Source of the DNA: Girardinichthys multiradiatus
Taxonomy: Eukaryota > Chordata > Actinopteri > Cyprinodontiformes > Goodeidae
Length of the DNA stretch: 64,000 nucleotides
Direction: 5' to 3'
Assembly (NCBI RefSeq): GCF_021462225.1
Contig: NC_061804.1
Span: 44,331,975-44,395,974, forward strand
Shown: piece after piece, positions 32,646 to 45,118 of the stretch
Position numbering within the stretch: position 1 is the stretch's first letter
Layout: each line of letters begins with the position of its first letter
Translations under genes and position numbers: made by a program
Notes under the pieces: generated by a model
The model's database searches: none
What the model saw: only the letters and a program-made list of their open reading frames with translations
Told to the model about the DNA's origin: nothing

Positions 32646-33050
32646 CTTGTACTTGTTGCTGAGTGAGAACCATTTTTCATATTTTTATCGCAAAGTGAGG
32701 ACATTTTGACAAAGTGAGGACATTTTCCTGGTCCTCTCTTTTTCAAATTCCGTTCTTGGGACAGGGGTTAGGTTAGGACTAGGGTATGAATTGAGTTATT
32801 GTTAGGGTTAGGGTTAGGTATTAACTGGTTAGGGTTAGGGTTAGTGTTAGGGTCAGGGTTAGGCACTAAATATCATGGAAAATTAATGGAAGTCAAAGGA
32901 AGTAACCGAAAAGTCCTCATAAAGATAGTAAAACACGGATGTGTGTGTGTATGTGTGAGTGTGAGACATGGTGAGAAGAGTAGCAGAAGGAAAGTCAGAG
33001 TCACATACAGACATATACAATAGGAGATACACAGAGCTATAAATAGAACA
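32480..33050. repeat. Interspersed repeat with TTAGGG-rich core and paired GT-tract flanks
   Basis: A core at 32765-32865 carries about ten GTTAGG/TTAGGG units, degenerate. On both sides lies a similar module: 'aaagatagtaatccatgg' then a GT tract at 32586-32644, and 'aaagatagtaaaacacgg' then a short GT tract at 32922-32956. Paired 'aatggaagtcaatgga' and 'aatggaagtcaaaggaa' blocks occur at 32556 and 32885. The whole looks like a duplicated unit, not a true telomere. Confidence 0.7.
32611..32644. repeat. (GT)n microsatellite
   Basis: About 17 uninterrupted GT units. Confidence 0.98.
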
Positions 33051-34891
33051 GTGAGGAATGAATCAGCCAATCAGCAAAGAGTGTCAGTGTAACTTGACAC
33101 CTGCCGTTTCTCACTAAGGCAGCCCAACACTGTCTCATCCTGGCCTGGCATTTTAACACGGAGGCACATGCTCCCGAACTACCGCCCATAACCCGGAAAC
33201 CATAAGGGCTATCGACGTCATTCTTGGACCGTTTTTATCAGGAGGGACAGCGGAACTTTTTTGTTGAAAATATAATAATAAAGACACAACACCAGGTGAA
33301 AAGAAAGGGAAAAATAGAGAAAATGACAAAACTGCCCGAACATGCTCTCGAACAACGTCTAATAACTCGGAAACTATAAGGGCTATCCATTTGATTCATG
33401 AATCAGCAGGCATTGCTAAACAATCTTGACTCTTTTGAAGTTTCTACAAAAATCTGTCTGTGAGGTGTGACCCTGTAAAAAATTATAATGCATTCTCACT
33501 GATAATAAAGAAAAACAGGAAAACAATAAGTGAGAATGCATTCTCACTGATAATAATAAAGAATAAAGAGAAACAGCACCTCAATAGTGTTGAATGCCTT
33601 CGTTCAAACAATAATAATAAGAATAAGAATAAAGAGAAAATCTGTATTAATTCTTTATTAATTAATGTTGTAGGCATTCACACAATAATAAAGAATAAAG
33701 AGAAACAGAACAGAACTAACTTAAGTGAAAAGTGAGAAATAAAAAATAAAGTTTAGAAACTGAAACATTTTTCCCATACTCCTGTTTTCTTTTTTCCATA
33801 CTGATCCAGACCTGAAAAGTAATAAAAGCAAAGACTGTATTGAAACACTGAATATCTATTATTTTAACAGTAAAATAATGATCAATCTAAATCACAACAT
33901 GATTTAAAAAAAAACATAACTGCTAAAGAAAAAAACATGCAGCAGCGCATAGGACCAAGACCAATCAATTTTACCATTATTATTGGTAGAAGTAGTAGTT
34001 GTAATACTTTTTTCTAATTTTCTTAAAACTTTCACCAATACTTGGCTGCTGTATTAAATGACAATTGTCATGGATAAATTACAGTCTGCAGCCTGAACAC
34101 ACAATGTTCAGCATTTACATGGATGTGTTTTCTGAGTAGAAAGGATACTGTAAGCGGTTCTTCTTAGCGTTATACTATTTCAAGCTCAGATTGCTGTATA
34201 AGTCTTTTATTGTGACAGGTTGCCATACTGACCCTGTAAATAGCAGCGTAAACCCTTGTGGTTTTGTTTTAAGGTAATTGGGATGATGCTTAATGTGAGG
34301 AAAACAGTATGTTAGCATTATCTTAGTATCAATGTAATTAATGTCAATAGGTCATAACTTTATGAAATGTGATATTTAGATCTAAAATAAACTAGTTTCA
34401 AAAAGAGGAATAGGCTTTCAAACTACTATTTTCAAACTAATTGTGATGCCATATTCTCACCAACAGAAATGGCTCTATAGCACATAATTAATACCAATGC
34501 TTTAGACTGCAAAGTGAGTCTAAAACACCTGAGGAGCATCACGTAGCTCTGACTTCAAAACACGCATAGTTGATAAAAGCAGCATATGTGAAGTCTGGTT
34601 AGTGGGGAAAGAGGGAAGAAGGCTCAAAGGAATACTGATATCCATTTTCTTGGCAACTCAAATTTGAGCTGTGGTTGCTATGGCTGTTAGAAAGAGGACC
34701 AACATGGAACAAAGAAATCATTGCTGTTCTCATTTCTCTCACCTACATCCCATTTTCTCAGTTCATTCTCTCATTGCTTTCTTACCTTTTTTTCTTTAAT
34801 TTCCCCAGCTGTATTCCCTACTTCCCTGCTCTCTGAGTTAACAGTTTGTAAATGGTTTTGGTCTTTTTCACCTCATTTTTTTGCTGAAGGC
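33051..34891. other. Non-coding region with a diverged duplicated block and A-rich simple repeats
   Basis: Two copies of a roughly 60-bp block occur at about 33166-33226 and 33341-33400, sharing 'ggaaaccataagggctatc'-like sequence. From 33478 to 33760 the DNA is built from 'aataataaagaataaagaga'-like units with repeated 'gaatgcattctcactgataa' segments. From 33760 to 34891 I recognise nothing. Confidence 0.5.
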
Positions 34892-35563
34892 TGTCATGAT
34901 CTGTGTATGTCTGTCTGTTTGTGAGTCTCTGCCTCGTGAAGAGCCGCTGGTGGGCGTAGTGTGCAGCTGATGCAGCACACCTGTTGACAATCTGCCTGGA
35001 GCTGTGGGACAACTACTCTTTGCCTGACGGTCCATGATTGTGGTAACTCAAGCCTCGGTGTCTCCCAGTTCTCACTCTGCCTATTTTTTGTGAACGTTTT
35101 GTGAAAACCTTTTGAGAAATCCTCCTTGCCAAGCCTGCCTCTTTTGCTGCTCTCCAGGTCAAGATGCTGATCGATCCCGGTTTCCTTCCTGTCATGCACT
35201 GAGATCTGTTGCTGCACTGGATCTTTCTTCACCAAGCCAAATTCCCACAGCACCTGACCGCTTCACCCTGCCTTCCCGCTCTCCATCACTACCACGGACT
35301 CTAATCCAAGCCTCCCCACAACAACCCATTCAGGCTAGCTCACCACCTGAATGATTACCCACCTTGGAGCTGTAGAGTACGCATCCAGACAGTAAGCCCA
35401 CTCATTTCCCTCACTATGATCCTTTTGGAGATTCCCACTCTCCTTCACAGAAGAATCAAACTTCTGTTTCCTGCCCCAGTGAAAATAAACCTTTTCAGAA
35501 AACTTTGAAATTGTCTCTGTGTGGTTTTGCATGTGGGTCAGGAAAATTCAACCTAATATGACA
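34892..35563 (+). repeat. Solo LTR, gypsy-like
   Basis: Begins TGTCATGATCTGTG and ends CCTAATATGACA, giving TGTCAT/ATGACA ends. An AATAAA lies at about 35484, and the following 'ctctgtgtggttttgcatgt' fits a U5. Length 672 bp is close to the other gypsy LTRs here. Flanking bases (AAGGC and TAGCC) do not form a clean duplication. Confidence 0.75.
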
Positions 35564-36758
35564 TAGCCAGCCAAATAAAAACAGCTTTATCAAGAATGAA
35601 TAGGTTGTGTCCTGTCTGAGGGACAAACAAATCTGCATATAAAAGAAATAGGGCTGAGTATTATGAAACAGTATAAGTTGTATGAGAGCTTCTGAGTGTA
35701 ACAATTGCCTTTTACCTCTTTTACCAAGCCCTGCAATATTCTTCTTTCTGCATTTGTGATAAATTAACTGATCAGGCTCTCCTTTCTCTGTGAATGTGAA
35801 CTCCTGCATCTCCTGTATTACTTGTCAGGGTGATTAGAGGCTGTTATACTGTAGTTAAAAGGTTATCCCCTGGGCAGAGAAATCGCCTCATATAGAACCA
35901 GGTAATTACTTTTCAGTGCCTTGTGGGGCAAATCAGTAACCCCAGAGGTTCATGGGTGTAACAACTCCAACTTTCCCCTTCGTCACATACTTTCACTTCT
36001 GACCTTTGAGTCATAACCGTCTTGTACTTCACGGGTAGCTAGCATTTCACTACAAAAGTAAACAATTTTGGTGCATGCAAGAAACAGATTTTTTCATAAC
36101 ACAATTCATTAACATCGCTGGCCAGATATTTTCTGCCATTAATTATATTAATTTGTATTAGTGCTTTTGTTTTCATTCTCTTTATGTTGAGGTCCAAAAG
36201 CAGAGGCTCCAGTTATCAGACATCTCCTGTGGAGCCAGCCCCCAGTCTCAGTATGTATGCTGGAATGGTTTTGGATTTTAAGATCAGAACTTATAATTAA
36301 AATATTTTTAATTATCCATAATTGACTTCATGTTTGTCACAAACAAATAGGACACTTTTCAGCATTCTAATAATAGGTGAAAATAATAGTTTTAGCTGAC
36401 TGATTTCTTCTTAAGAAACAGAATTACCAAAAGTCAAATCCTTTCTGTTCATTGTTCCTGAGTGGTCATTGTTTATTCATAAAGGAGCAGAGCCAGCATC
36501 CCACTGTGCTTGCTTTGAAATAGTAAATACCTGCTTGACAGCAAAATGATTTGTATTTGACATATAAAACTGCCTTTAGCACCTTATATTTATGGTCAAT
36601 GCAGCATGAATTACAAACTGTAAACATCAGTGTCCATGTGTATTTCATAAACAATGTAGACCTTAAGTTATATTTCCAAAAGGCTCCCTGCATTTCCAAA
36701 CCAAGCATGCTCCATACCAGCTCAAAATAATAAAACAGACAAGCTTGGCTGAAATACT
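35564..36758. other. Non-coding sequence, nothing recognised
   Basis: AT-rich, with no ORF or repeat that I can support. The frame at 36466-36795 on the minus strand shows no motif and overlaps a transposon end. Confidence 0.5.
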
Positions 36759-36760
36759 TA

Positions 36761-37954
36761 CAGGGGTTGGACAATGAAACTGAAACACCTGTCATTTTAG
36801 TGTGGGAGGTTTCATTGCTAAATTGGACCAGCTTGGTAGCCAGTTTTCATTGACTGCACATTGCACCAGTAAGAGCAGAGTGTGAAGGTTCAATTAGCAG
36901 GGTAAGAGCACAGTTTTGCTCAAAATATTGAAATGCACACAACATTATGGGTGACATACCAGAGTTCAAAAGAGGACAAATTGTTGGTGCACGTCTTGCT
37001 GGCGCATCTGTGACCAAGACAGCAAGTCTTTGTGATGTATCAAGAGCAATGGTATCCAGGGTAATGTCAGCATACCACCAAGAAGGACGAACCACATCCA
37101 ACTGGATTAACTGTGGATGCAAGAGGAAGCTGTCTGAAAGGGATGTTCAGGTGCTAACCCGGATTGTATCCAAAAAACATAAAACCACGGCTGCCCAAAT
37201 CACGGCAGAATTAAATGTGCACCTCAACTCTCCTGTTTCCACCAGAACTGTCCGTCGGGAGCTCCACATGGTCAATATACACGGCCGGGCTGCTATAGCC
37301 AAACCTTTGGTCACTCATGCCAATGCCAGACGTCGGTTTCAATGGTGCAAGGAGCGCAAATCTTGGGCTGTGGACAATGTGAAACGTATTGTTCTCTGAT
37401 GAGTCCACCTTTACTGTTTTCCCCACATCCGAGAGAGTTACGGTGTTGAGAAGCCCCAAAGAAGCGTACCACCCAGACTGTTGCATGCCCAGAGTGAAGC
37501 ATGGGGGTGGATCAGTGATGGTTTGGGGTCCCATATCATGGCATTCCCTTGGCCCAATACTTGTGCTAGATGGGTGCGTAGGACTACAGAACCATTCTTG
37601 AGGACCATGTGCATCCAATGGTTCAAACATTGTATCCTGAAGGCGGTACCGTGTATCAGGATGACAATGCACCAATACACACAGCAAGACTGGTGAAAGA
37701 TTGGTTTGATGAACATGAAAGTGAAGTTGAACATCTCCCATGGCCTGCACAGTCACCAGATCTAAATATTATTGAGTCACTTTGGGGTGTTTTGAAGGAG
37801 CGAGTCAGGAAAGGTTTTCCTCCGCCAGTAGCACGTAGTGACCTGGCCACTATCCTGCAAGAAGAATGGCTTAAAATCCCTCTGACCACTGTGCAGGACT
37901 TGTATATGTCATTGGTCTAAAACCAGGTGTTTTAATTTAATTGTCCAACCCCTG
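36761..37954 (+). mobile_element. Tc1/mariner element, DD36E type, copy 2
   Basis: Starts CAGGGGTTGGACAATG, ends TTGTCCAACCCCTG, and is flanked by TA at 36759-36760 and 37955-37956. It is closely similar to 1831-3099 but shorter by deletions, the largest removing about 80 bp just before the right terminal repeat. Confidence 0.95.
36947..37920 (+). pseudogene. DD36E transposase, frameshifted and C-terminally truncated
   Basis: The N-terminal frame (36947-37399, 150 codons) is open through both helix-turn-helix regions and keeps the ACGGC lost in copy 1. A two-base loss near 37387 (gaaacgtattg against gaaacatgtattg) shifts the frame before LFSDEST. A further gap of about nine bases lies near 37582. 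The catalytic core resumes (37609-37920) with YQDDNAPIHT and NIIESLW. The last about 25 codons are deleted and replaced by terminal-repeat sequence, ending SLV at TAA. Both genomic copies are dead, but their lesions differ. Confidence 0.93.
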
Positions 37955-37956
37955 TA

Positions 37957-40509
37957 AGTCTCCATTGTATACACTTAAGTTGGCTCTGGGCCAAAGACAA
38001 ATGAGTGCAATGAACAGCACCTCCTTCATTCTGCTCTCCACTGTAGGCAGCCTGAATGAACAGCAACAAGTCTTTGTAGAAAATACTGCTTCATATTAAA
38101 CAGCTTTTGCTTCCACCTGACTTCATTGTAAACACCTCACTGTTTGGATTGCAAACAGCTAGCTTTAAGTCTTCTTTAAGTAGAAACCTCCACACCAATC
38201 AGATCTTATCTTATGTTGTGACTGGCATGACCTGGCAGCATACTGATGCAGTGTGTCCACAGATTGAATGCCTAAGTTAAACCAGTCAGGGTCAACAATA
38301 TTCAATAAAAGGAGGATTGCTCTGGGAAATCTTTTCACCAGCAGCTTAACTCTTATGGAAAAGGACATAGTTTTGCTCTCCTATTTCTCTTAGATTCTTA
38401 CACAGAGAAAACTTCATCTCAGGGACAACAATACTTCTAGTAATTTTGTTCAGATCCTTTTATCCTATGTTATTTACTGCATATTTTAACTTCACAATAA
38501 GACAGGTCCTGGCTGGGATACATGCTAACACTGGAGGTGTTATGGGTGCAAAATTTATACATCTTTGCTTTTAATGTTGTAGTGTGTGAACCAAAAGAGG
38601 TTTCCTTTAAAATCATCAATTTTTGTCTACCATTAAGTAGTGCAGCACAACAAACTAAAAGTGCTTTCCTGATACAAACTAGAGCACACATTTGTGTACA
38701 CACTTTGTTTATTCTTTATACCAATAACATTTTTTCTGACATGAATGCATCAATGAATGCATCTTGAAAAATGTTAGGTTTAATATCTTTCCTAAGATCA
38801 TTTTGGCTCTATAAGCCAGGGATCAAACCACAAACTTCCTGGCTGAAAGCTTGAGCTAAAACCTTAGGTTAATGAACAGAGAATATTTTTGCATAGTAAT
38901 GGCAAAATTAACTCCCGGTTACTGTGTTGTATGGCAAAGAGATTCCCTGTGCAAACAACTTCTTAGAGACTCACCATCTGGTGAGAGAGTCTCTGAGGAT
39001 CTTCAAAGAGGTGAAGTAGTTAAAGCTTTGACACAGGACCGAGTCATTCTCATTCTATAGAACTTACATATTTAGATAACATTGTAGCTTCTCCATCGCC
39101 CCCATAAGTGTGTGAAACTATTGATGATCCTACTGTGGGTTTACTTTCATATGAAACACACCAGTAAATTTGTCCACCACTTTTACTGTGTGGGAGTGCA
39201 TGTGTGTGGGAGTGCATTCACAAGTCAAAAAAGTCCCAAAAACCCCATACCACATCACAATGCATTACAGTCTTTCTAATAAACAGTATGTCCCTGTCTG
39301 AATATGTTTCAAAACACAGAAAACATGAGTGCAGGCATATAGTGGAAGGTAAATCTAAAGAAATTGAAACCATCAACCGATCAGCATTAATACAGCAACA
39401 AGAACAACTGTTAAAGGGAGGAAAAATAGGTTTCTGTTAGTCTCCCACAGGGAATTAGATGAATACACAAAAGGCATATGTATGAGCCTTTGTTTTTCCT
39501 TTGATGTTTGGAACACATAATTGGGAAGAAATATGAATGGTGCTGGCTGGAGTTGCCAGCGCCAGAAATACATAATCTTTTTCTTGGCTGCAGGCTAGCG
39601 TAAAAGAAAGGATGCTCCAATGAGAGATCACAATGGATTTTCAGAGAACTGCACAGCATTGTCTCCACCTTCAAACCAGTGCAGGGTGATTTGAATAGAC
39701 TTTACCTTCAGCATCATTCCTGTGTGGTCTGGGATTGTCTCTATTTATGTATGTTTTTTGTGAAAACCACAATAATAATCTACTTAATCTATAAGTATCT
39801 AAGACATAGACCATTGAAGATTCACAAAAGGATACAGAGGTTTAAAGACACTCAGCAAACAATAAGCAAAATAGGTAATTTTTGAATTGAATTAATAATT
39901 CAATCATTAAAGAAAAAGGTCTAGTAAGAGTTTTTTTTTTTTTTTTACTAGAGCCCAAAATGTCTATGTTAAAGGTGGTGAGATCAATGTTTAGACACTG
40001 TTGCTCTATTTGTAATACTGAAAAGAAATTACTATTTGCAGTGCACATTACCAAATCCAGATTCAGTCCAAAGTAAAGGTCCAAGGGGACAAAAGTGATA
40101 AACTACTCTAAACTTTAAACACAATAAACTCTGAAAGCATACAAGTCAGAAGATGGTTGTAATTATTTTTACTGGTGGCTTGTGGATAAGTTACTTTATT
40201 TTGAGGTCAGAGGACTTGCACGTTTGGGGTACAAAGGTAATGCTTCGGGGAGTTTCTGACAAGCCACACGAACTTTGAATGTACCATGATTGACTGAAGA
40301 CTAGATTTGTGAAGCTGAGTAAGGGAGTAGTCATTTGTGGATCTTAATTTTCACTGCTGACACTACTAGTATAGTATAGTATAGTTTTCACTAATGACAA
40401 CTATAGCAATACATTTTGCAGCAATCCATGAATATGTGAAGCACACATAGCCGCAAAACAATAAAGAGGGAAGGAGAGAATCACCCAGGGTGGCTACAAG
40501 CTAGGGCTT
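37957..40509. other. Non-coding sequence, nothing recognised
   Basis: AT-rich. Contains a T-run at 39931-39948 and a short 'tagta' repeat at 40367-40385. Small frames (for example 38522-38767 and 39204-39440) have no recognisable domain. Confidence 0.5.
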
Positions 40510-40683
40510 CGCCACATCAAAATCTGGAGCTACTGAATTAGTGTATCGTTTCCTTTCCAAAGTTTTAGAAAACATTGTTTTTATGCAACTTCAACTATTT
40601 TTTGAAGAAGATTCCGGTTTAGAAAAAATTCAATATGGCTTTAGATCCCAGCATAGAACTGAATCTGCTCTGCTGAAAGTCCC

Positions 40684-41440
40684 TTCAATTCAAAATTCAA
40701 AACAACTTTATTCATCCCAAAGGGAAATTAAATGTTGTTGTAGCTCATATTATGCAGGTTTCTTCAAAGAGCTGTTGTAGATGCTGGTGGCTTTGGGCAG
40801 GAAGGACCTCCTGTAGCAGTCTGTCTTACAGCAGATCTGAAGAAGCCTCTGACTGAAGACACTCTGTTGTTGTAGAACAGGCTCATGAAGAGGATGCTCA
40901 GGGTTCCCCATAATGTTCTTAATTTCATGAAGAATCCTTCTTTGCACAATGATCTCCAGAGGTTCTAGAGGAGTCTCCAGAAAAGAACCAGCCTTCTTTA
41001 TAGGCTTGTTGAGCTTTTTTAAGTCCCTGGCTCTGATGCTGCTACCCCAGCAGATGATGGCAGAAGAGATCACACTCTCCACAACAGACTTATAGAATAC
41101 ATGCAGCATCTTGCTGCAAACACTGAAGGACCTAAGCTTCCTCAAGAAGTACAGTCTGCTCTGTCCCTTCTTGTAGATGGCTTCACAGTTGCATCTCCAC
41201 TCCAGTCTGTTGTCCAGGTGAACACCAAGGTATTTATACTCCTCCACCACCTCCACCTCATCTCCCATGATGGAAATAGTTTTTGACCTATTCCTGTTTC
41301 TCTTAAAATCTATAATAATCTCCTTTGTTTTATTCACGTTCAAGATGAGGTGATTGTTTCCACACCATGCCACAAAGCGGTCCACCAGCTCCCTGTTCTC
41401 AGCTTCTTGTCCATCTCTGATCCATCCTGAAGTGTCAGTG
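40684..41440 (-). pseudogene. LINE (Rex1/CR1-like) C-terminal fragment, antisense
   Basis: The minus strand is open from 41496 to 40750. Within it, 41440-40750 reads NRELVDRFVAWCGNNHLILNV, EYKYLGVHLDNRLEW, YFLRKLRSFSVC and SIICWGS-type sequence, the post-catalytic region of a LINE reverse transcriptase. It ends with a 3' UTR whose plus-strand form is 'caactttattcatcccaaag' plus a short 'ttcaattcaaaattc' tail. It interrupts the plus-strand L2-like LINE between HRTESALLKV and VDSGCPVPL. Imperfect 'tgaaagt'/'tgaagtgt' at the junctions may be the target duplication. It is 5'-truncated, as usual for LINE insertions. Confidence 0.83.
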
Positions 41441-41851
41441 GACTCTGGGTGCCCTGTACCTCTGGTGCTTCTAGACCTAACAGCAGCCTTCGACACTATA
41501 AACCACTCTGTCCTCCTGTCCCATCAGCATGAATATTGGCTTCTGTGGTACAGTGCTAAAGTGGTTCTCCTCTTACCTGACCAACACAACCTTCTGTGTT
41601 ATGATGAATAATCTCTCCTCCAGCAGCGCTCCTCTTTTGTGTGGGGTGCCACAGGGCTCCATTCTTGACCCTTTTTTATTTTCATTATACTTGCTTCTGC
41701 TAGGATCTATAATAACTCAACATAATGTCAATTTCCACTGCTATGCAGATAACTTGTAGATGTATTTACCTCTAAGCCCAAGACGCAACAAAGCACAACA
41801 CTCTCTTGACTGCATCTCTGCAGTCAAACGTTGGTTAAGCCTGAATTTCTT

Positions 41852-42035
41852 TGTGGCACTAGTGGCCTTTATTATGCTGACTGACAGGAAATTATGCGGA
41901 GACAGAGAGGATTAGACATGCAGCAAAGGTCAACAGGCCGGGACTCGAAGCCGTGACAGCTGTGTCAAGGACTGCAGCCTCCGGACATGGGTCAGGCACT
42001 TTACCCATTGTGCCACCACTGTGCCCAAGAATCTT
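41852..42035 (-). mobile_element. tRNA-derived SINE, antisense
   Basis: On the minus strand the head reads GTGGCACAATGGGTAAAG, like a tRNA box A, and later GGCTTCGAGTCCC, like box B. The body then runs to 'cataataaaggccactagt'. It splits the L2-like LINE within the SLNF reading, which resumes correctly after it. Similar bases on each side ('gaatttcttt' and 'gaatcttttg') may be a decayed duplication. Confidence 0.75.
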
Positions 42036-42500
42036 TTGTTATTAAAACGAACAAAAAACAAATGGATAATATTTGGCAATGAAGCTGTCAATGACTTTGG
42101 CGTTCTGTCAATTTTAGTGACTGTCTTAAAAACCTAGGGGTAATATTTGAAAAGGATTTTAGAATTGATAGACAAATAGTTTCAGTAATTTAATCTATTT
42201 TTTTATCATCTACGTCTTTTAGCCAAGGTCAAGCCTTTTTTAAACCACATTGACGTGAAAAAGGCTGGCCACACTTATATCAACTCCAAAATCGACTACT
42301 GCAATGCTCTCTACATCGGTGTCCCCCCGCTGTGCCTCAGACGCCTCCAACTTGCTCAGAATGCAGCAGCTCACCTTTTATCTAACACCCACCAGCAGGA
42401 ACACATCACACCTGTTTTATCGTCTTTACATTGAGTTCCTGTATGTTTTAGAATAGATATTATAAACTCTTATTATTTGTTTTTAAAGCTCTTGCCCCTC

Positions 42501-44747
42501 CCTGTGTGTCTGAGTTACTGAGTTTTCACATCTGAACCAGGTCAGTGATTCTGTTTAGCCATACTGTGCCCCCAGTCATGGATAAAAACGTGAATGAAAC
42601 ATAGACTCTGAACTGCGCACAATCTAAGATGCTGGTAGGAACTGCACCTTTAAATGCATGCATTAACCCACTCTTACTTTAGTTTGGGAAGGAGGAGTCA
42701 CAGCTGGAATCCCCGTGATGTCATGCAGCCACTGATAAAAATCCGGACACCGGGCCTAGCTTCAAGGTGGGGCCCCAGCTACGCCCTACCGCCACATACC
42801 TTGTTCTACTGGTCCTCATACAGTCACGATATCAGTTACCTGTACTTCTGGAATTATTGTTTTTTTATTATTATTTAATAAATAGGATTTTTACTAAATT
42901 ATGGTTGATATTAATTATGGTTTGGATTTGACAGACTAATTCTTTGCTTGTGCACACTGTGGTGTTTTATTTGTCTGCTTATTCACATACTTTAATTAAA
43001 TTGTAATTTTTTTATTATTTATTCTTTGCGGGCAGCCTGAAGGAGCCAGTTAGCAGCACTTATAGCTTATACATAACTTGTAGTCTGCACACACCACCAT
43101 GGATTAATTAGCAGAGAATTTGAAGCAGAACTGGCTACGCTGACCTTATGTAAAGGCAACAATCTCTTCCCTTTCACATCTGGCTGCCAACACTCCAATT
43201 TATTCACAGCTGTTGGTGGCTCAGTTGTGTGTGGGTGGTGTTCCCCCACTGCACTGGCTGCAAGACCCAGTAGCTGGGTCTCACCCAGCAGCTGAAACAA
43301 ACATACATAATCTGCACATCAGTTAAAGCGCTGTTAATGCACTGCCATCATCAGACTCCTTGCATATAATGGTAAGTGCAAGATTCCCTGTGGATTAGGG
43401 TTCTTAGCTGGAAAGAGGAGCGTACATCTCCAAAATGTGCATGGATTGGTTTTTGGGTAACTGCTGTGCTGTGAGTTGTGATTTTTTTTCAGATTGCAGT
43501 CAAAATGCCTAAGGTGTGTTTGAAACTACAAAGCCCTGGTATCATATTTAGTGATGAGGACTGAGGACAACGAGGAGGAAAAAGCACAAGTAGAGGCTAA
43601 TAGGATTTTTACTAGAACTTCATATCAGTCACTGGACGACTCATGAGACCCAACTTCCAGCATTTTTAGCTCAGAGGGACTAGTGAAAAACTTGCAGACT
43701 TGGGGTTTTATGTAAGCAAATCCTCTTGACCGCACTCATCAAGATATGGGCACAAGAGCATAATGCTGGGCCAAAGTTATGGGATGGGAAACCTCCCCCT
43801 ACATATAGTATTGACAAATTTTTTTAATTTTTCATAGTGTTGCCTTATCCCTTGAAAAGCTGAAACTGACAGTGGAAGCACATAAAATGTTCTCTATGTG
43901 TAGGGAAATTCTGCAAGTTGCAAAAATGCTATTGAAAGCAAGTATTGGGATGGGATGGCTGGAAAAGCAGCTGGAAAAAACTGATGAGCATCAGAGACAT
44001 CTCTTACAATTGCAGAGCTAACAGATACCATGAGGTGGCCTTAATCTGTTGTGAAGGTGGCCTTATTTAGTTATCTGATGCAGTAATTTGACTGTAATAG
44101 GCATGATAATTCTACTAGTTTCTTGCCAATGCATGTTGAGAAAAAATGTATTGAGGGTTGGATGGCATAGCACAGCTATGACTGACTGTGTTCTTACAAT
44201 TAAAAAACTGATAAGTTTGTCACTTTTAAAGGAGGGTTTGCAGGCATTCTTCTCATTTATTTTTGATCTACAGCTTAGTGACAGCAGGGCCTGTGATTAC
44301 AAGGATTGTACTATTTAAGACAATAAGAATATTGTCACACTTTAATTTGTAAAATGTTTCTGTTCTATATTAGAAAAAACATGTAAGGTTGCAGCAGTAT
44401 CGAAAATGGTATCGAGTATAATTTATTTTTTTTAGTATAACTACCAAGTTTGGTATTTTTGTTTTGTGACAACCCTACAGTGTCTGACATAAAGGCGTGT
44501 ACTCCATTTGATATCTGATGTGGGTTGAAATTGTTCTGAGCTTACCACCAAACTGATAAATCTCATTATGAGCATGAAAATCACAGTATGTAAATTTTTA
44601 TAGTAAAAGCACATGATATACTATAGGCCGAATCATTTATTTAAGTTAAAGAACATAACAAGACCATCCATGCAAAGCAGAATGTGGTGAAGCGATTTTA
44701 ATAAATTTTTTATGACTTTATGAGTATGATTTTATTATTTTAGTTAT
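42501..44747. other. Non-coding sequence, nothing recognised
   Basis: Mostly AT-rich with no supported ORF. A GC-richer stretch lies at 42690-42800, with nothing identifiable in it. Confidence 0.5.
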
Positions 44748-45118
44748 GGGGCTGCACAGTAGCGCAGTTGGGAGAACTATTGCCTTGCAGCAAGAAGGTC
44801 TTGGGTCCGACTCCTGGCTGGGCCCTCTCTGCATAGAGTTTGCATGTTCTCCCTGTGCATGCTTGGGTTTTCTCTGGGTACTCCGGCGTCCTCCCACAGG
44901 CCAAAAACATGACTTTTTTGACTGATGGTCTCTCTCAATTACCCTTAGGTGTAAATGGGTGTGTGCATGGTTGTTTGTCTTGTGTGTCTGTGTGTTGTCC
45001 TGCGATCTACTTGCGACATGTCCAGGGTGTAGCCTGCCTCTCGCCCGTAGACCCCTAGAGATATGCACCAGCACTCCTGCAACCCTGTGCGAAGGAAGCG
45101 GGTATAGAAAATGGATGG
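44748..45118 (+). mobile_element. tRNA-derived SINE
   Basis: The head GCGCAGTTGGGAGAACTAT is a box-A-like tRNA sequence and GGTCTTGGGTCCGACTCC a box B. The body contains the widely seen fish SINE strings 'gagtttgcatgttctccctg' and 'ggtactccggcgtcctccca'. The tail is 'agcgggtatagaaaatggat' followed by GATG-type repeats. Length about 370 bp appears complete. It would have been transcribed by RNA polymerase III and moved by a LINE with a matching tail. Confidence 0.88.

Larger units (their letters stand above)
40510..42500 (+). pseudogene. L2/CR1-like LINE reverse transcriptase fossil, twice interrupted
   Basis: The plus strand gives, in order and across frameshifts: YRFLSKVLENIVFMQLQ and QYGFRSQHRTESALLKV (40545-40680), then after an insertion LVLLDLTAAFDTINHSVL (about 41460-41515), WFSSYLTN, LLCGVPQGSILDPFLFSLYL (about 41635-41694) and CYADNL (about 41740). 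After a second insertion INSKIDYCNALYIGVPP and the C-terminal helices follow (42280-42440). This is the normal motif order of an L2/CR1 reverse transcriptase. The conserved YADD reads YADN and is followed at once by a stop. It is an old copy serving as target for two later insertions. Confidence 0.85.

Noticed and set aside
32765..32865. True interstitial telomere or chromosome-fusion point
   Set aside because: Units are few and degenerate and lie inside a duplicated interspersed repeat.
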